64,000 nucleotides of DNA from Roseovarius sp. M141 (GCF_024355225.1 NZ_VCNH01000008.1:1116001-1180000), one strand, 5' to 3'; numbered from the stretch's first letter, positions 35,039-44,355 are shown. The notes: a model not told the origin generated them from the sequence alone. Program-made: numbers and translations.

Positions 35039-37486
35039 ATGAATCTGCCCACATCGGCCCGCGTGGTCATCATCGGCGGTGGCGTCGTCGGCTGTTCGGT
35101 CGCTTACCATCTGGCAAAACTCGGTTGGAGCGACGTGGTCCTGCTGGAGCGCAAGCAGCTGACATCCGGCACCACTTGGCACGCCGCAGGGCTGATCGGC
35201 CAGTTGCGTGCCTCCAGCAATATGACCAAGCTGGCGCGCTACACAGCCGAGCTGTACGCGGGGCTGGAGGCCGAAACGGGCGTCGCCACGGGGCTGCGGC
35301 AGGTTGGATCGGTGTCGGCCGCGCTGACGGCTGAGCGGCTGGAGGAGATGTATCGCTCGGCCGCCATGGCGCGCGCCTTTGGCGTTCCCGTCGAAGAGCT
35401 GTCCCCGGCCGAGGTCAAGGAACGCTATCCCCATCTGAACCTCGACAGCGTCACCGGCGGCGTCTGGCTGCCGACCGATGGGCAGGCGGATCCGGCCAAT
35501 ATTGCGTTGGCACTGGCCAAGGGCGCCCGGCAGCGCGGCGCCCGCGTGCAGGAACGCGTGCGCGTGACGGGCATGACCAAGGCGGGCCGCCGTGTCACCG
35601 GCGTCGACTGGGCCAGTGACGATGGCAAGGAAAGCGGCCATATCGAGGCCGAGATGATCGTCAACTGCGCCGGCATGTGGGGCCACGAAGTGGGCCGCAT
35701 GGCCGGCACCAACATCCCGCTGCACGCCTGCGAGCATTTCTACATCGTGACCGAGCCGGTCGAGGGCCTGACGCAAATGCCGGTCCTGCGCGTGCCGGAT
35801 GAATGCACCTATTACAAGGAGGACGCCGGAAAGATGCTGGTCGGCGCCTTCGAGCCTGTGTCAAAACCCTGGGGCATGAACGGCATCCCCGACACGTTCG
35901 AGTTCGACCAGCTGCCCGAGGATTTCGACCATTTCGAACCAATTCTGGAAGCCGCCTGCAACCGCCTGCCGATGCTGGCGACCGCAGGGATACACACGTT
36001 CTTCAACGGGCCGGAGAGTTTTACCCCCGACGATGCCTATCATCTGGGCCTTGCGCCCGAGATGGATAACGTCTGGGTCGCGGCTGGCTTTAACTCCATC
36101 GGTATCCAGTCGGCTGGCGGGGCGGGCCATGCGCTGAGCCAGTGGATGGACAGCGGCGAAAAGCCGTTTGATCTGGGTGATGTGGATATCGCGCGCATGC
36201 AGCCCTTTCAGGGCAACAAGACATATCTGTTCGAGCGCTCCAAGGAAACGCTGGGCCTGCTTTACGCCGACCACTTTCCCTACCGTCAGAAGGCGACGGC
36301 ACGCGGTATAAGGCGCACGCCGTTTCACGCGCAATTGCTGGAGCAGGGCGCGGTGATGGGCGAGGCCGCAGGCTGGGAACGGGCCAACTGGTTTGCGCAG
36401 CCAGAGCAGGAGAGAGAGTATCGCTACAGCTGGAAGCGGCAGAACTGGTTTGAAAACGCCGCCGCCGAACATCAGGCAATCCGCACTGGCGTGGGCATGT
36501 ACGACATGTCCTCGTTTGGCAAGCTGCGCGTCGAAGGGCCGGATTCCGAGGCGTTCCTGAACTATATCGGCGCCGGCGATTTTTCGGTGCCGGTGGGGCG
36601 CATCGTCTATACGCAATTCCTGAATTCGCGCGGCGGGATCGAGGCGGACGTGACCGTCACCCGCCTGTCCGAGACGGCGTATCTGGTCGTCACCCCCGCC
36701 TCTACCCGGCTGGCCGACCAGACACGGATGGAGCGGCTGAAGGGCGACTATCAGGTCGTGATTACCGACGTGACAGCGGGCGAGGGCGTTTTGGCCGTCA
36801 TGGGGCCCAAAGCGCGCGACGTGATGCAGGCGGTGTCGCCGGGTGATTTCACCAACGACACCAATCCCTTTGGTACGGCGCAGGAGATCGAACTGGGCAT
36901 GGGAATGGCCCGCGTCCACCGCGTGAGCTATGTGGGCGAGCTGGGCTGGGAAATCTACGTCAGCGCCGACATGGCCGGCCATGCGTTTGAAGTGCTGCAT
37001 GGGGCCGGGCAGGCGCATGGGCTGAAGCTGTGCGGTATGCATGCGATGGACACCTGCCGGATCGAAAAGGGCTTTCGCCATTTCGGGCATGATATCACCT
37101 GCGAGGATCATGTGCTGGAGGCGGGGTTGGGCTTTGCCGTCAAGACGGGCAAACCCGATTTCATCGGGCGCGACGCGGTGCTGCGCAAGAAGGATGCGGG
37201 GCTGGAGGCGCGCATGGTGCAATTCCGCCTGACTGACCCCGAACCGCTGCTCTATCATAACGAGCCGGTTCTGCGGGACGGGCAGATTGTGGGACATCTC
37301 AGTTCGGGCGCGTATGGCCATCACTTGGGCGGCGCGATCGGCATGGGCTATGTGCCGTGCAAGGGCGAAAGCGCGGTGGATGTGCTGGCGTCCGGCTATG
37401 AGGTCGACATCGCCGGCACGCGTGTGTCGGCCGAGGCCAGCCTGCGGCCGATGTATGATCCCAGCGGCGCCCGCGCCAAGGCCTAA
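35039..37486 (+). CDS. dimethylglycine/sarcosine dehydrogenase-like flavoprotein (copy 2)
   Basis: An 815-residue paralogue of the flavoprotein two genes upstream, with the same architecture: GGGVVGCSVAYHLAKLGW, the FAD-linking TTWHAAGLIG, GFNSIGIQSAGGAGHAL and C-terminal GcvT-type folate binding (YVGELGWEIYVSADM; DTCRIEKGFRHFGHDI). The two share domain order but differ throughout, so they are not a recent duplication and may act on successive substrates (for example dimethylglycine then sarcosine). AAGGAG precedes the ATG. The product would be reduced flavin and 5,10-methylene-THF. Confidence 0.87.
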   Translation: MNLPTSARVVIIGGGVVGCSVAYHLAKLGWSDVVLLERKQLTSGTTWHAAGLIGQLRASSNMTKLARYTAELYAGLEAETGVATGLRQVGSVSAALTAERLEEMYRSAAMARAFGVPVEELSPAEVKERYPHLNLDSVTGGVWLPTDGQADPANIALALAKGARQRGARVQERVRVTGMTKAGRRVTGVDWASDDGKESGHIEAEMIVNCAGMWGHEVGRMAGTNIPLHACEHFYIVTEPVEGLTQMPVLRVPDECTYYKEDAGKMLVGAFEPVSKPWGMNGIPDTFEFDQLPEDFDHFEPILEAACNRLPMLATAGIHTFFNGPESFTPDDAYHLGLAPEMDNVWVAAGFNSIGIQSAGGAGHALSQWMDSGEKPFDLGDVDIARMQPFQGNKTYLFERSKETLGLLYADHFPYRQKATARGIRRTPFHAQLLEQGAVMGEAAGWERANWFAQPEQEREYRYSWKRQNWFENAAAEHQAIRTGVGMYDMSSFGKLRVEGPDSEAFLNYIGAGDFSVPVGRIVYTQFLNSRGGIEADVTVTRLSETAYLVVTPASTRLADQTRMERLKGDYQVVITDVTAGEGVLAVMGPKARDVMQAVSPGDFTNDTNPFGTAQEIELGMGMARVHRVSYVGELGWEIYVSADMAGHAFEVLHGAGQAHGLKLCGMHAMDTCRIEKGFRHFGHDITCEDHVLEAGLGFAVKTGKPDFIGRDAVLRKKDAGLEARMVQFRLTDPEPLLYHNEPVLRDGQIVGHLSSGAYGHHLGGAIGMGYVPCKGESAVDVLASGYEVDIAGTRVSAEASLRPMYDPSGARAKA

Positions 37487-37517
37487 CTGCGCGCGGTGCG
37501 TGCGGCGGCGGTGTCAT

Positions 37518-37548
37518 GAGTATTTTGGGAACATTGAAAGTCAGGCGG
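37518..37548 (+). repeat. Second copy of the GAGTATTT..AACATTGAAAGT tail
   Basis: GAGTATTTTGGGAACATTGAAAGTCAGGCGG starts 32 bp after the flavoprotein stop. It matches the element at 2499-2530 with only a few changes. Here the associated CCGGGGGC hairpin is missing, so the two parts can occur separately. Confidence 0.55.
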
Positions 37549-37588
37549 TGCTTCTGGACCGTTCGGTGGTGACGCTGTAAGGCGGGGC

Positions 37589-38230
37589 ATGCAATCTGAA
37601 TACATCCCCCCCGACGTGCCGCTAACCGTGCTTCATGAGGATTACGAGGTGTTGGCCGTCGCAAAGCCTGACGGGCTGCTTTCGGTGCCCGGCAAGGGCG
37701 CGCATCTGGCCGATTGCCTGCTGAGCCGGGTGCAGGCCGCGTTTCCCACGGCGCTGCTGGTGCATCGGCTGGATCGGGACACATCCGGGGTGATGGTGTT
37801 TGCCCTGACCGCGCATGCGCAGCGGTTCCTGTCGAAGGAATTCGAGGAGCGGCGCGCGCGCAAGACCTATGTGGCGCGCGTCGCGGGGCGGCTGGAGCCG
37901 AAGGTGGGGGCTGTCGATCTGCCGCTGATCGTGGATTGGCCGAACCGGCCGCGCCAGATGGTCTGCCATGACACGGGCAAGCCGTCGTTGACGGATTACC
38001 GAGTTTTGAAGGTGGGCGAGGATGAAAGCCGCGTTCGGCTGTGGCCGAGGAGCGGGCGCACGCATCAGTTGCGCGTGCATATGCTGGCGCTGGGGCATCC
38101 GATACTGGGCGATCCCCTGTATGCGCCTGATCCGGCGTTTGCGCGGATGATGCTGCATGCCGAAGAACTGCGCATCAATCATCCCGAAAGCGGGCGGGGC
38201 CTGTCGTTTCGCGCCAAGGCGCCGTTCTAG
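37589..38230 (+). CDS. RluA-family pseudouridine synthase
   Basis: A 213-residue RNA pseudouridine synthase. The catalytic motif HRLDRDTSGVMVF holds the essential Asp, and RSGRTHQLRVHM and LGHPILGDPLYA complete the RluA pattern. There is no S4 domain, and the short length resembles E. coli RluA (23S rRNA and tRNA position 32) more than RluC or RluD. It ends by overlapping the stop of the convergent kinase-like gene by four bases. Confidence 0.88.
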   Translation: MQSEYIPPDVPLTVLHEDYEVLAVAKPDGLLSVPGKGAHLADCLLSRVQAAFPTALLVHRLDRDTSGVMVFALTAHAQRFLSKEFEERRARKTYVARVAGRLEPKVGAVDLPLIVDWPNRPRQMVCHDTGKPSLTDYRVLKVGEDESRVRLWPRSGRTHQLRVHMLALGHPILGDPLYAPDPAFARMMLHAEELRINHPESGRGLSFRAKAPF

Positions 38231-39273
38231 CGTTTCAAGACGCGGTCGGTCAGGTTCTGGCGGTTCGCGATGATGGGCTTTAGCGCCTCTGCCAGCTGCG
38301 GATCGCCCTGTTGCAGCAGGGTCAGTTCGTCCAGCCGGTTGGCGGCGACGAGGTGCAGGGCATCCATGCGCGGTGTGCCGTCGGTGTGGCGCGGCAGGCG
38401 GGCCACGGGCTGGATGATCTCGGGGCGCGGCGAGGGGGCGAGCGTGGCGAGTGTCTGGGCCTCCAGGGACGTTTCGACGAAGGCATAGAGGCCGACGCCC
38501 TTGGCCGGCAGTGCATAGGTGCTGAGCGCGACGCCCGCCACCTGCGGATGGGCCATCAGTGCGGCTGTCAGGGCGGGGCCGTCGCGGTCGACGCGGTCCT
38601 CGGTGCCTTCGCCGTCGGACCAGTTCATCAGGCGGCGGGTGATGAAATTATACGCGCGCTTGCCGGTGGCCATCCAGATGCGCGAGGGCAGCGCCTTTTG
38701 CGCCAGCATGTTGCGTTCCGACGGGGTCAGCAGGTGGGGTGCGTAGGCACGTTTTTGTTTCAGCAGGTGGCGCAGATCCTCGCGTGCCATGACGCGGAAC
38801 AGGCGCCCGCGTCGGCGGTGGACCGATGCCAGCTGAAAGTCGATCACTGCGGCGCGGCCATCCGGCGTCATCAGCCAGTTCTGCGGTTTAGCGATGTCGT
38901 TATGCGTCACGCCGACGCGGCGCATTTCGCGCAACAGGCGTTTGGCGTCGCGATACCATGCCGGATCGGCCGGTTTGGCCAGTTGCAGCGGGGTGCCGCT
39001 GGTCCAGCTGCGCAGCAGGCCGGTGCGATCGACCCGCACCAGCGCCGGGCAGCCCTCAATCCCCTGAACGGCGCGCAGGCCGCGGATTTCCTTGCGCGCC
39101 AGTGCCCAGGCGAGGGGGCGCGCATAGAAGGGCACGGTGTCCAGCTTGCGCAGGACGACGGGGAAATCGGGCACGCCGTCCAGACGGCCCGAAATCGTCT
39201 CGGAGAAGATGTCGCGCTTGTGGACCGTTTCCGGCACGAATGGGGCTGTGGCGATGGGGTCAGGCAGGGTCAT
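38227..39273 (-). CDS. kinase-like protein with possible acyl-CoA-synthetase C-terminal domain
   Basis: A 348-residue protein. Residues about 30-200 look like a compact protein-kinase fold: GVTHNDIAKPQNWLM aligns with the HxD catalytic loop (His-Asn-Asp; the Asn two residues on is not visible, but N occurs in KPQN), and AVIDFQLASVHRR resembles a DFG region with Gln for Gly. Residues about 240-330 (HPQVAGVALST..GLYAFVE..PEIIQPVARLPRHTDGTPRMDAL) resemble the AMP-binding enzyme C-terminal domain of acyl-CoA synthetases. Both readings are by eye. The role is unknown. Confidence 0.6.
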   Translation of the reverse strand: MTLPDPIATAPFVPETVHKRDIFSETISGRLDGVPDFPVVLRKLDTVPFYARPLAWALARKEIRGLRAVQGIEGCPALVRVDRTGLLRSWTSGTPLQLAKPADPAWYRDAKRLLREMRRVGVTHNDIAKPQNWLMTPDGRAAVIDFQLASVHRRRGRLFRVMAREDLRHLLKQKRAYAPHLLTPSERNMLAQKALPSRIWMATGKRAYNFITRRLMNWSDGEGTEDRVDRDGPALTAALMAHPQVAGVALSTYALPAKGVGLYAFVETSLEAQTLATLAPSPRPEIIQPVARLPRHTDGTPRMDALHLVAANRLDELTLLQQGDPQLAEALKPIIANRQNLTDRVLKR

Positions 39274-39458
39274 GGGATTGGTCCTACCGGGTTTTGCGTG
39301 CGGCGCCTAGGGCGGTTTCAGGCGCGGGCAATCTGGCCGGCAGGTGTCGGGGGCGTGGCGCCGGAGTTTGGCGGGCCAGCCTTCGTGCGCAGCGGGCCAG
39401 ATTACTCTGGCCGCGCCGCAATTTTTCAGCAATGCGCGGGCATTGCCCCAGGTGCCGA

Positions 39459-40901
39459 TCAGGCGGCGGGGTCGTAGCCCGAGATCGATTTGACCTCGAT
39501 GAAGTCCTCGATACCCCAAGGGCCACCCTCACGGCCATTGCCCGACTGCTTCATCCCGCCAAAGGGGGCGCCCATGCCGCGGCTCTGGCCGTTGACCTCG
39601 ACCATGCCGGCACGCAGGGCGCGAGCGACGCGGGCGGCGCGGGCCGGATCCTGCGTCTGGACGTAGTCGGTCAGGCCATAAGGCGTGTTGTTGGCGATGT
39701 AGATGCCGTCCTCTTCGTCGTCGAAGGGGATGATCGACAGGACCGGGCCAAAAATTTCCTCGCGGGCGACAATCATGGCGTTGTTCACATCCGCAAAGAC
39801 GGTCGGCTGCACGTAGAAACCACGGTTCAGCCCATCGGGGCGACCGGTGCCGCCGGCAACAAGGCGCGCGCCCTCATCGATACCCTTCTGGATCAGGTCC
39901 TGAATCTTGTCGAACTGGACCTCGTTCACGACGGGGCCGATGTGATCGCCGTCCTCGCTGGCCGGGCCGACCCTGATCGAATTGGCGACCTTGGCCGCCG
40001 TTTCGACCGCCTGATCATAAATTTCGCGCTGCACGATCATGCGGGTCGGCGCGTTGCACGACTGGCCCGAGTTGTTCATGCAGTGGCGCACGCCGCGCTC
40101 GACCGCGTCCGCATCGGCATCTGCAAACACCAGGTTCGCGCCCTTGCCGCCCAGCTCCAGGCTGACGCGTTTCAGCGTATCGGCGGCGGCCTTGGAAATC
40201 AGCTTGCCCGCGCGGGACGACCCGGTGAAGCTGATCATGTCGACATCGGGATGTTCGGTCAGCAGCGTGCCGACGCCGGGGCCATCGCCGTTGATCAGGT
40301 TGAACACGCCGGGGGGAAACCCGGCCTCGTCCATCATTTCGGCAAAGACCATCGCCGACAGGGGCGATTCCTCGGACGGTTTCAGCACCATGGTGCAGCC
40401 CGCGACAGCAGCGGCGACGACCTTGAGCGTGACCTGATTCATCGGCCAGTTCCACGGCGTGATCAGCGCGGCGACGCCGATCGGCTCGTTGCGGATATAG
40501 CTGCCGGGGGTGTTCGGGTCGTGCTGATGCTCAAAATCGAATTCCTTGGCCGCGGCGATAAAGGCGGCGATATGGCCTGCGCCCGCGGCTGTCTGCTGCT
40601 CGCGCGCCAGTTCGATGGGCGCGCCCATCTCAAGGCTGATGGCCTGCGCCATATCCTCGGCGCGGGCCTCGTACACTTCGGCCAGCTTTTCGACCAGCGC
40701 GATGCGCTCGGCCGGGGGGGTGTTCATCCAGTCCGGGAACGCGGATTTGGCGGCGGAGACTGCGGCGTCAACGTCGCCGTCGCAGCCCAGCGTGATGATT
40801 GCGCACGGTTCCTCGGTCGAGGGGTTGATGACGTTGTGATCGCGCTCCTGCGCCGGGTCTGACCAGTTGCCGTTGATGTAGAACTGACGTTTCTCGATCA
40901 T
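39459..40901 (-). CDS. NAD(P)-dependent aldehyde dehydrogenase
   Basis: A 480-residue ALDH superfamily enzyme. The catalytic Cys lies in NNSGQSCNAPTRM, the general-base Glu in LELGGKGAN, and PWNWPMNQ with FTGSSRAGKLI mark the cofactor site. Length is usual. Substrate is not evident; the relative order to the nearby flavoproteins is not conserved enough to assign a betaine-aldehyde role. ATG 40901 is preceded by GGGAG; longer upstream frames lack homology. The ~185-bp gap to the kinase-like gene has no feature that I recognise. Confidence 0.9.
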   Translation of the reverse strand: MIEKRQFYINGNWSDPAQERDHNVINPSTEEPCAIITLGCDGDVDAAVSAAKSAFPDWMNTPPAERIALVEKLAEVYEARAEDMAQAISLEMGAPIELAREQQTAAGAGHIAAFIAAAKEFDFEHQHDPNTPGSYIRNEPIGVAALITPWNWPMNQVTLKVVAAAVAGCTMVLKPSEESPLSAMVFAEMMDEAGFPPGVFNLINGDGPGVGTLLTEHPDVDMISFTGSSRAGKLISKAAADTLKRVSLELGGKGANLVFADADADAVERGVRHCMNNSGQSCNAPTRMIVQREIYDQAVETAAKVANSIRVGPASEDGDHIGPVVNEVQFDKIQDLIQKGIDEGARLVAGGTGRPDGLNRGFYVQPTVFADVNNAMIVAREEIFGPVLSIIPFDDEEDGIYIANNTPYGLTDYVQTQDPARAARVARALRAGMVEVNGQSRGMGAPFGGMKQSGNGREGGPWGIEDFIEVKSISGYDPAA

Positions 40902-41109
40902 GTCGTGTCTCCCTTTTTTCAATGCATCCGCCGGGACCAGGATCGTTCGGTGCCTTGCCCGCAGCTTTGATCCAGACATAGTCGCCGCGCAGGCGGGCTG
41001 CAAGACGGGCAGGTGGTGCTGCGCCGCGCCTTTGGGGGAAGGGGGTGCAAATCCCGGCGCGGATCCTTATCTTGCGATCAAAGACACTCATCAACCATGA
41101 AAGGACAGT

Positions 41110-41766
41110 ATGATGGCATTGCGCATTAACGACACCGTTCCCGATTTTACCGCCGATACGGACCACGGAGAGATCCAGTTTCACGACTTTATCGGGGATA
41201 ACTGGACGATCCTGTTTTCCCACCCCAAGGATTTCACACCGGTCTGCACCACCGAATTCGGCGCCGTCGCGCGCCTGTCGGACGAATGGGAAAAGCGCGG
41301 GACCAAGGTGATCGGCGTGTCCGTCGACAGCGCCGAGGAGCACAAGAAATGGAAGGGCGACATCGAGAAGGTCGCAGGCACCAAGGCCGGTTTTCCGATC
41401 ATCGCCGATGAGGGGCTGGAAGTGTCCAAGGCGTTCGACATGCTGCCCGCCGAAGCCTATATGCCCGATGGCCGCACCCCCAACGACAGCGCCACTGTGC
41501 GCGCCGTGTTCATCATCGGCCCCGACAAGAAACTGAAGCTGTCGATGACATACCCGATGAATGTCGGGCGCAACTTTGCCGAGGTGCTGCGCGCCTTGGA
41601 CGGGCTGCAAACAGCGGCCAAGCACACGGTCGCGACCCCGGCCGATTGGCAGGTCGGTGAGGATGTGGTCATCCCGACATCGGTCAGCGACGAAGACGCC
41701 AAGGCCAAGTATGGCGATTTCGACACCGTGCTGCCCTATCTGCGGATGACCAAGCTGAAAGGCTGA
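41110..41766 (+). CDS. 1-Cys peroxiredoxin (Prx6 type)
   Basis: A 218-residue peroxiredoxin. The peroxidatic Cys is in HPKDFTPVCTTEFG, with conserved Thr and Arg neighbours; GVSVDSAEEHKKW and AVFIIGPDKKLKLSMTYP match the Prx6/1-Cys group. It reduces hydrogen or organic peroxides in the cytoplasm. AAGGA precedes two consecutive ATGs. It stands as a single transcript with a clear terminator 25 bp after the stop, and it diverges from the aldehyde dehydrogenase. Confidence 0.93.
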   Translation: MMALRINDTVPDFTADTDHGEIQFHDFIGDNWTILFSHPKDFTPVCTTEFGAVARLSDEWEKRGTKVIGVSVDSAEEHKKWKGDIEKVAGTKAGFPIIADEGLEVSKAFDMLPAEAYMPDGRTPNDSATVRAVFIIGPDKKLKLSMTYPMNVGRNFAEVLRALDGLQTAAKHTVATPADWQVGEDVVIPTSVSDEDAKAKYGDFDTVLPYLRMTKLKG

Positions 41767-41790
41767 ATCTACCCGTGGTAGCCGTTACAA

Positions 41791-41819
41791 AGGCCCCGGC
41801 GTGATGTCGGGGCTTTTTC
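41791..41819 (+). terminator. Intrinsic terminator of the peroxiredoxin gene
   Basis: GCCCCG pairs with CGGGGC around a nine-base loop and is followed directly by TTTTTC. The remaining ~225 bp before the transglycosylase gene hold no recognisable gene. Confidence 0.85.
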
Positions 41820-42045
41820 TCAAGCGCTTGGTTTTGTTGAGATTTCAGCGTCACAGTGACCGCGTTTCCGCTGTTGCAAAGCGCGCGAACCGCGCCCCGT
41901 GTGTGATCGCGCCCCTGCGCAACCTACCGCCCAAAGCGGTCCGGTAGTGGCGAAATCTTGCCAAGGGCGACGCCAAGGGCCTTGCCAAAACCCGCTTTGA
42001 TCTGCCCATAGGGCGTTACAGATTCCCTAAGAGAGACCTAGGATC

Positions 42046-42534
42046 ATGATCCTTCGCGCTATTATCGCTGCCTCGCTGCTGTTCACAGCGGCCTGTGCCG
42101 GCACCCAGCCTACGACCGTTTCGACCAGATCGACCATGCCGCTCTATCCTGGCGAGACGCCGCAGATCCGCCAGCTGGTGAACAAATACGCCGACCATTA
42201 TCAGGTGCCCCGTCCGCTGGTGCATAAGGTCATTCAGCGCGAGAGCGATTATCGCCCCGCCGCGCGCAACGGTCCCTATTTCGGCATGATGCAGATCCTG
42301 CCCGCCACTGCGCGGGGCATGGGATTTGCCGGACGCAACAGCGATCTGCTGGACGCCGAAACCAACCTGCACTTTGCCGTCAAATACCTGCGCGGCGCAT
42401 GGCTGGTATCGGATGGCAATCTGGACAAGGCCGTGATGTGGTACGCCAAGGGCTATTATTACGAGGCTAAAAACCGTTGCCTGCTGGTCGAGACAGGGCT
42501 GCAGCAGCGCGAGATCGCCCGGCACTGCCGCTAG
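42046..42534 (+). CDS. lipoprotein lytic transglycosylase (SLT domain)
   Basis: A 162-residue lipoprotein: signal ending in the lipobox FTAAC. The SLT domain has the catalytic Glu in VIQRESDYRPAARN, then YFGMMQILPATARGMGF and the AVKYLRGA motif. It resembles a short, soluble-lytic-transglycosylase-like enzyme of peptidoglycan turnover. Monocistronic; an independent gene from the other transglycosylase lipoprotein at 26.5 kb. Confidence 0.85.
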   Translation: MILRAIIAASLLFTAACAGTQPTTVSTRSTMPLYPGETPQIRQLVNKYADHYQVPRPLVHKVIQRESDYRPAARNGPYFGMMQILPATARGMGFAGRNSDLLDAETNLHFAVKYLRGAWLVSDGNLDKAVMWYAKGYYYEAKNRCLLVETGLQQREIARHCR

Positions 42535-42820
42535 GCGGCGCGGCGCTGTTGCAGGTGGCGGGCGCATCATCCCCCGTTCGGAGCCCATCGCGCGGGTTTG
42601 AGGTAAATGCGCGATACTTGGCGTTTGAACGGTGGGCGATGCCGCGGTAGTGTCGATCTATCGGGCCAGGATGGCCGGGACTTTATCCAGAGACACGTGT
42701 GGTGCATTGGGAGCACGTGGGGTGGCGGAGGGTTTCGGTTCTATGGACTGGAACCCTCCGTTAAATTTCACCCCGGTCCAGACCAGAACCCTACATGATG
42801 ACGTAACCCATAAACGCCAG

Positions 42821-42840
42821 AGGCCCCGCAAACGGGGCCT
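42821..42840. terminator. Bidirectional hairpin in the 42.5-42.9 kb gap
   Basis: AGGCCCCG/CGGGGCCT form a perfect stem with a four-base loop just after the stop of the convergent minus-strand gene. The remaining ~290 bp of the gap have no convincing gene. Confidence 0.65.
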
Positions 42841-42867
42841 CCATAGGTTTGTCAGGACAGTCCAGGC

Positions 42868-43395
42868 TTACTTCGATTGCAGCTCGGTCGTGCATTTGCG
42901 CACCTCATAAACGGCGTTCTTGGCACCGCGCATGTCGATGATGTACGAATTGGGCGTTTCGGGAAACGCGACCAGTTCCTGACCCATCTCGATATCCTTT
43001 GCGAATTCCGGGTTGTTGACCAGAATATAGCCACCCGAGTATCCGTCCGTGACGCTGGGGCCCATGCCCGTCGCTTCGCCGACATAAAGGTTGCCATTGG
43101 CCAGTATGGCAATTTCCTGAGTGGCCGGTACATCGGTGGCGTTTGGTGAAAACAGTCCCAGATAACCGGCGGTTTCACCCTCGGCAAAACCGAACTGAAC
43201 GATCGCGCCTGAATCGCTCTCGTAGGATGCAAAGCAGTTCTCGCGCGTTTCATTCTTGCGGATATTCCATGCCCCGGCGGTGCGGAACTCGGAGATGGTG
43301 TCGCCGTGCGTGGGCAGGTTATCCTGCGCTGCAGCAGCCAAAGGTGCGGCACAGGCAAGGGCGATGGCCGTCACGGCGGGGGTCAGCTTGATCAT
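42868..43395 (-). CDS. secreted protein of unknown function
   Basis: A 175-residue protein with a clear Sec signal peptide (VTAIALACAAPLAAAAQ). The mature part has two cysteines (ENCFASYES; RKCTTELQSK), which could form a disulfide, and a mixture of short strands. I do not recognise the family. It is flanked by a terminator on one side and by palindromic repeat copy B on the other, so it is probably a single-gene unit acting in the periplasm. Confidence 0.7.
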   Translation of the reverse strand: MIKLTPAVTAIALACAAPLAAAAQDNLPTHGDTISEFRTAGAWNIRKNETRENCFASYESDSGAIVQFGFAEGETAGYLGLFSPNATDVPATQEIAILANGNLYVGEATGMGPSVTDGYSGGYILVNNPEFAKDIEMGQELVAFPETPNSYIIDMRGAKNAVYEVRKCTTELQSK

Positions 43396-43485
43396 GTAGG
43401 TTTCTCCGGTTTCATTGTGGAACGCGTCCGCAATTACAGTGCGGTATACCTGCGCGAGTCAAGTATTGCGCGATTCATCAATAGC

Positions 43486-43539
43486 CTAAAACATTTCGCC
43501 TCAAGTGAGTGTCTCAAGTTTAGGATCAAACGCTTTAAC
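43486..43539 (+). repeat. Palindromic repeat, copy B
   Basis: CTAAAACATTTCGCCTCAAG..CTCAAGTTTAGG..AAACGCTTTAAC matches the copy at 58036-58088 in register and is the reverse complement of copy A near 27.74 kb. It occupies the gap between the secreted protein and the EVE-domain gene. Confidence 0.75.
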
Positions 43540-43576
43540 AGCGCGCCTCGTGAAAGGTTCCCCAACGGCAAGCCTT

Positions 43577-43999
43577 TTACCAGCCCTCCGTGCGGCCCAG
43601 CTGGCAGATGATGTTCCATGCCTCGGGCGCGACGGGCTGCACCGACAGGCGCGGCTGGCGCACCAGCGCCATATCGGCAAGGCGCGGATCGGCCTTTATG
43701 GCCTCCAACGTCACAGGCACCGGCACAGGCGCCAGCGCGCGGATGTCGACGCAGTCCCAGCGCGGGTCGTCCGTCGTGCTGTCGGGATGCGCCTCGGCGC
43801 ACACCTCGACAAGGCCGACGACCGCCTTTTCATCCTGACTGTGATAGAAGAACCCGCGATCGCCAAGCGCCATCTCGCGCATGAAATTGCGGGCCTGATA
43901 ATTGCGCACGCCATCCCATTGCTCGCCCGAATCGCCGCGCTCGACCTGATCCTGCCAGCCCCAGGCAGATGGCTCGGATTTGAACAACCAATAGCGCAT
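43577..43999 (-). CDS. EVE-domain protein
   Basis: A 140-residue EVE-domain protein. It starts MRYWLFKSEPSAWGWQDQ, followed by WDGVRNYQARNFMREM and GFFYHSQDEKAVVGLVEV, the hallmark order of the family. EVE proteins are PUA-like and are thought to read modified bases or RNA. The ATG follows directly where homology begins. It overlaps nothing and lies five bases from the YCII gene, so the two form an operon. Confidence 0.9.
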   Translation of the reverse strand: MRYWLFKSEPSAWGWQDQVERGDSGEQWDGVRNYQARNFMREMALGDRGFFYHSQDEKAVVGLVEVCAEAHPDSTTDDPRWDCVDIRALAPVPVPVTLEAIKADPRLADMALVRQPRLSVQPVAPEAWNIICQLGRTEGW

Positions 44000-44004
44000 G
44001 GCCC

Positions 44005-44274
44005 TCAGATCACCTTGTTCCAATGGATCAGTTCGACGGTCTCGAACAGCCCGGCCTTGCCGTAGGGGTCCATCGCGGCCCAGCCTTCGGCGGCCGTCAT
44101 GTCGGCGACATCCAGCACCACGAGCGAGCCGCACATCTGCCCCTCTGCATCCAGCAATGGACCGGCCTGCGTGACCACTCCCGACGACTTCAGATAGTCG
44201 AAATGGGCATCGCGGTTGTCGATACGGATTTGCAGTGCGCCGGGTTTGTCCCGGCCGATAAGGGCGATCAGCAT
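44005..44274 (-). CDS. YCII-domain protein
   Basis: An 89-residue YciI-like protein: MLIALIGRDKPGALQIR, then HFDYLKSSGVVTQAGPLLD and the conserved MDPYGKAGLFETVEL with the Asp-Pro. The His-Asp pair of the YCII active site (HFDYL) is present. Reaction unknown. AGGAG upstream sets the start. It is encoded next to the EVE gene and downstream of tsaD, an arrangement often seen in Rhodobacterales. Confidence 0.88.
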   Translation of the reverse strand: MLIALIGRDKPGALQIRIDNRDAHFDYLKSSGVVTQAGPLLDAEGQMCGSLVVLDVADMTAAEGWAAMDPYGKAGLFETVELIHWNKVI

Positions 44275-44355
44275 GGTGGCTCCTGTCGTGCGATCTGGGC
44301 ATGGTCGTGCCCACAACCTACAGCGCCGGGGCGCTGTGCGCAATTTTTGTCCGCG

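Noticed and set aside
38958..40862. 634-codon plus-strand frame opposite the kinase-like and aldehyde dehydrogenase genes
   Set aside because: Antisense artefact; the aldehyde dehydrogenase has intact catalytic motifs on the other strand.
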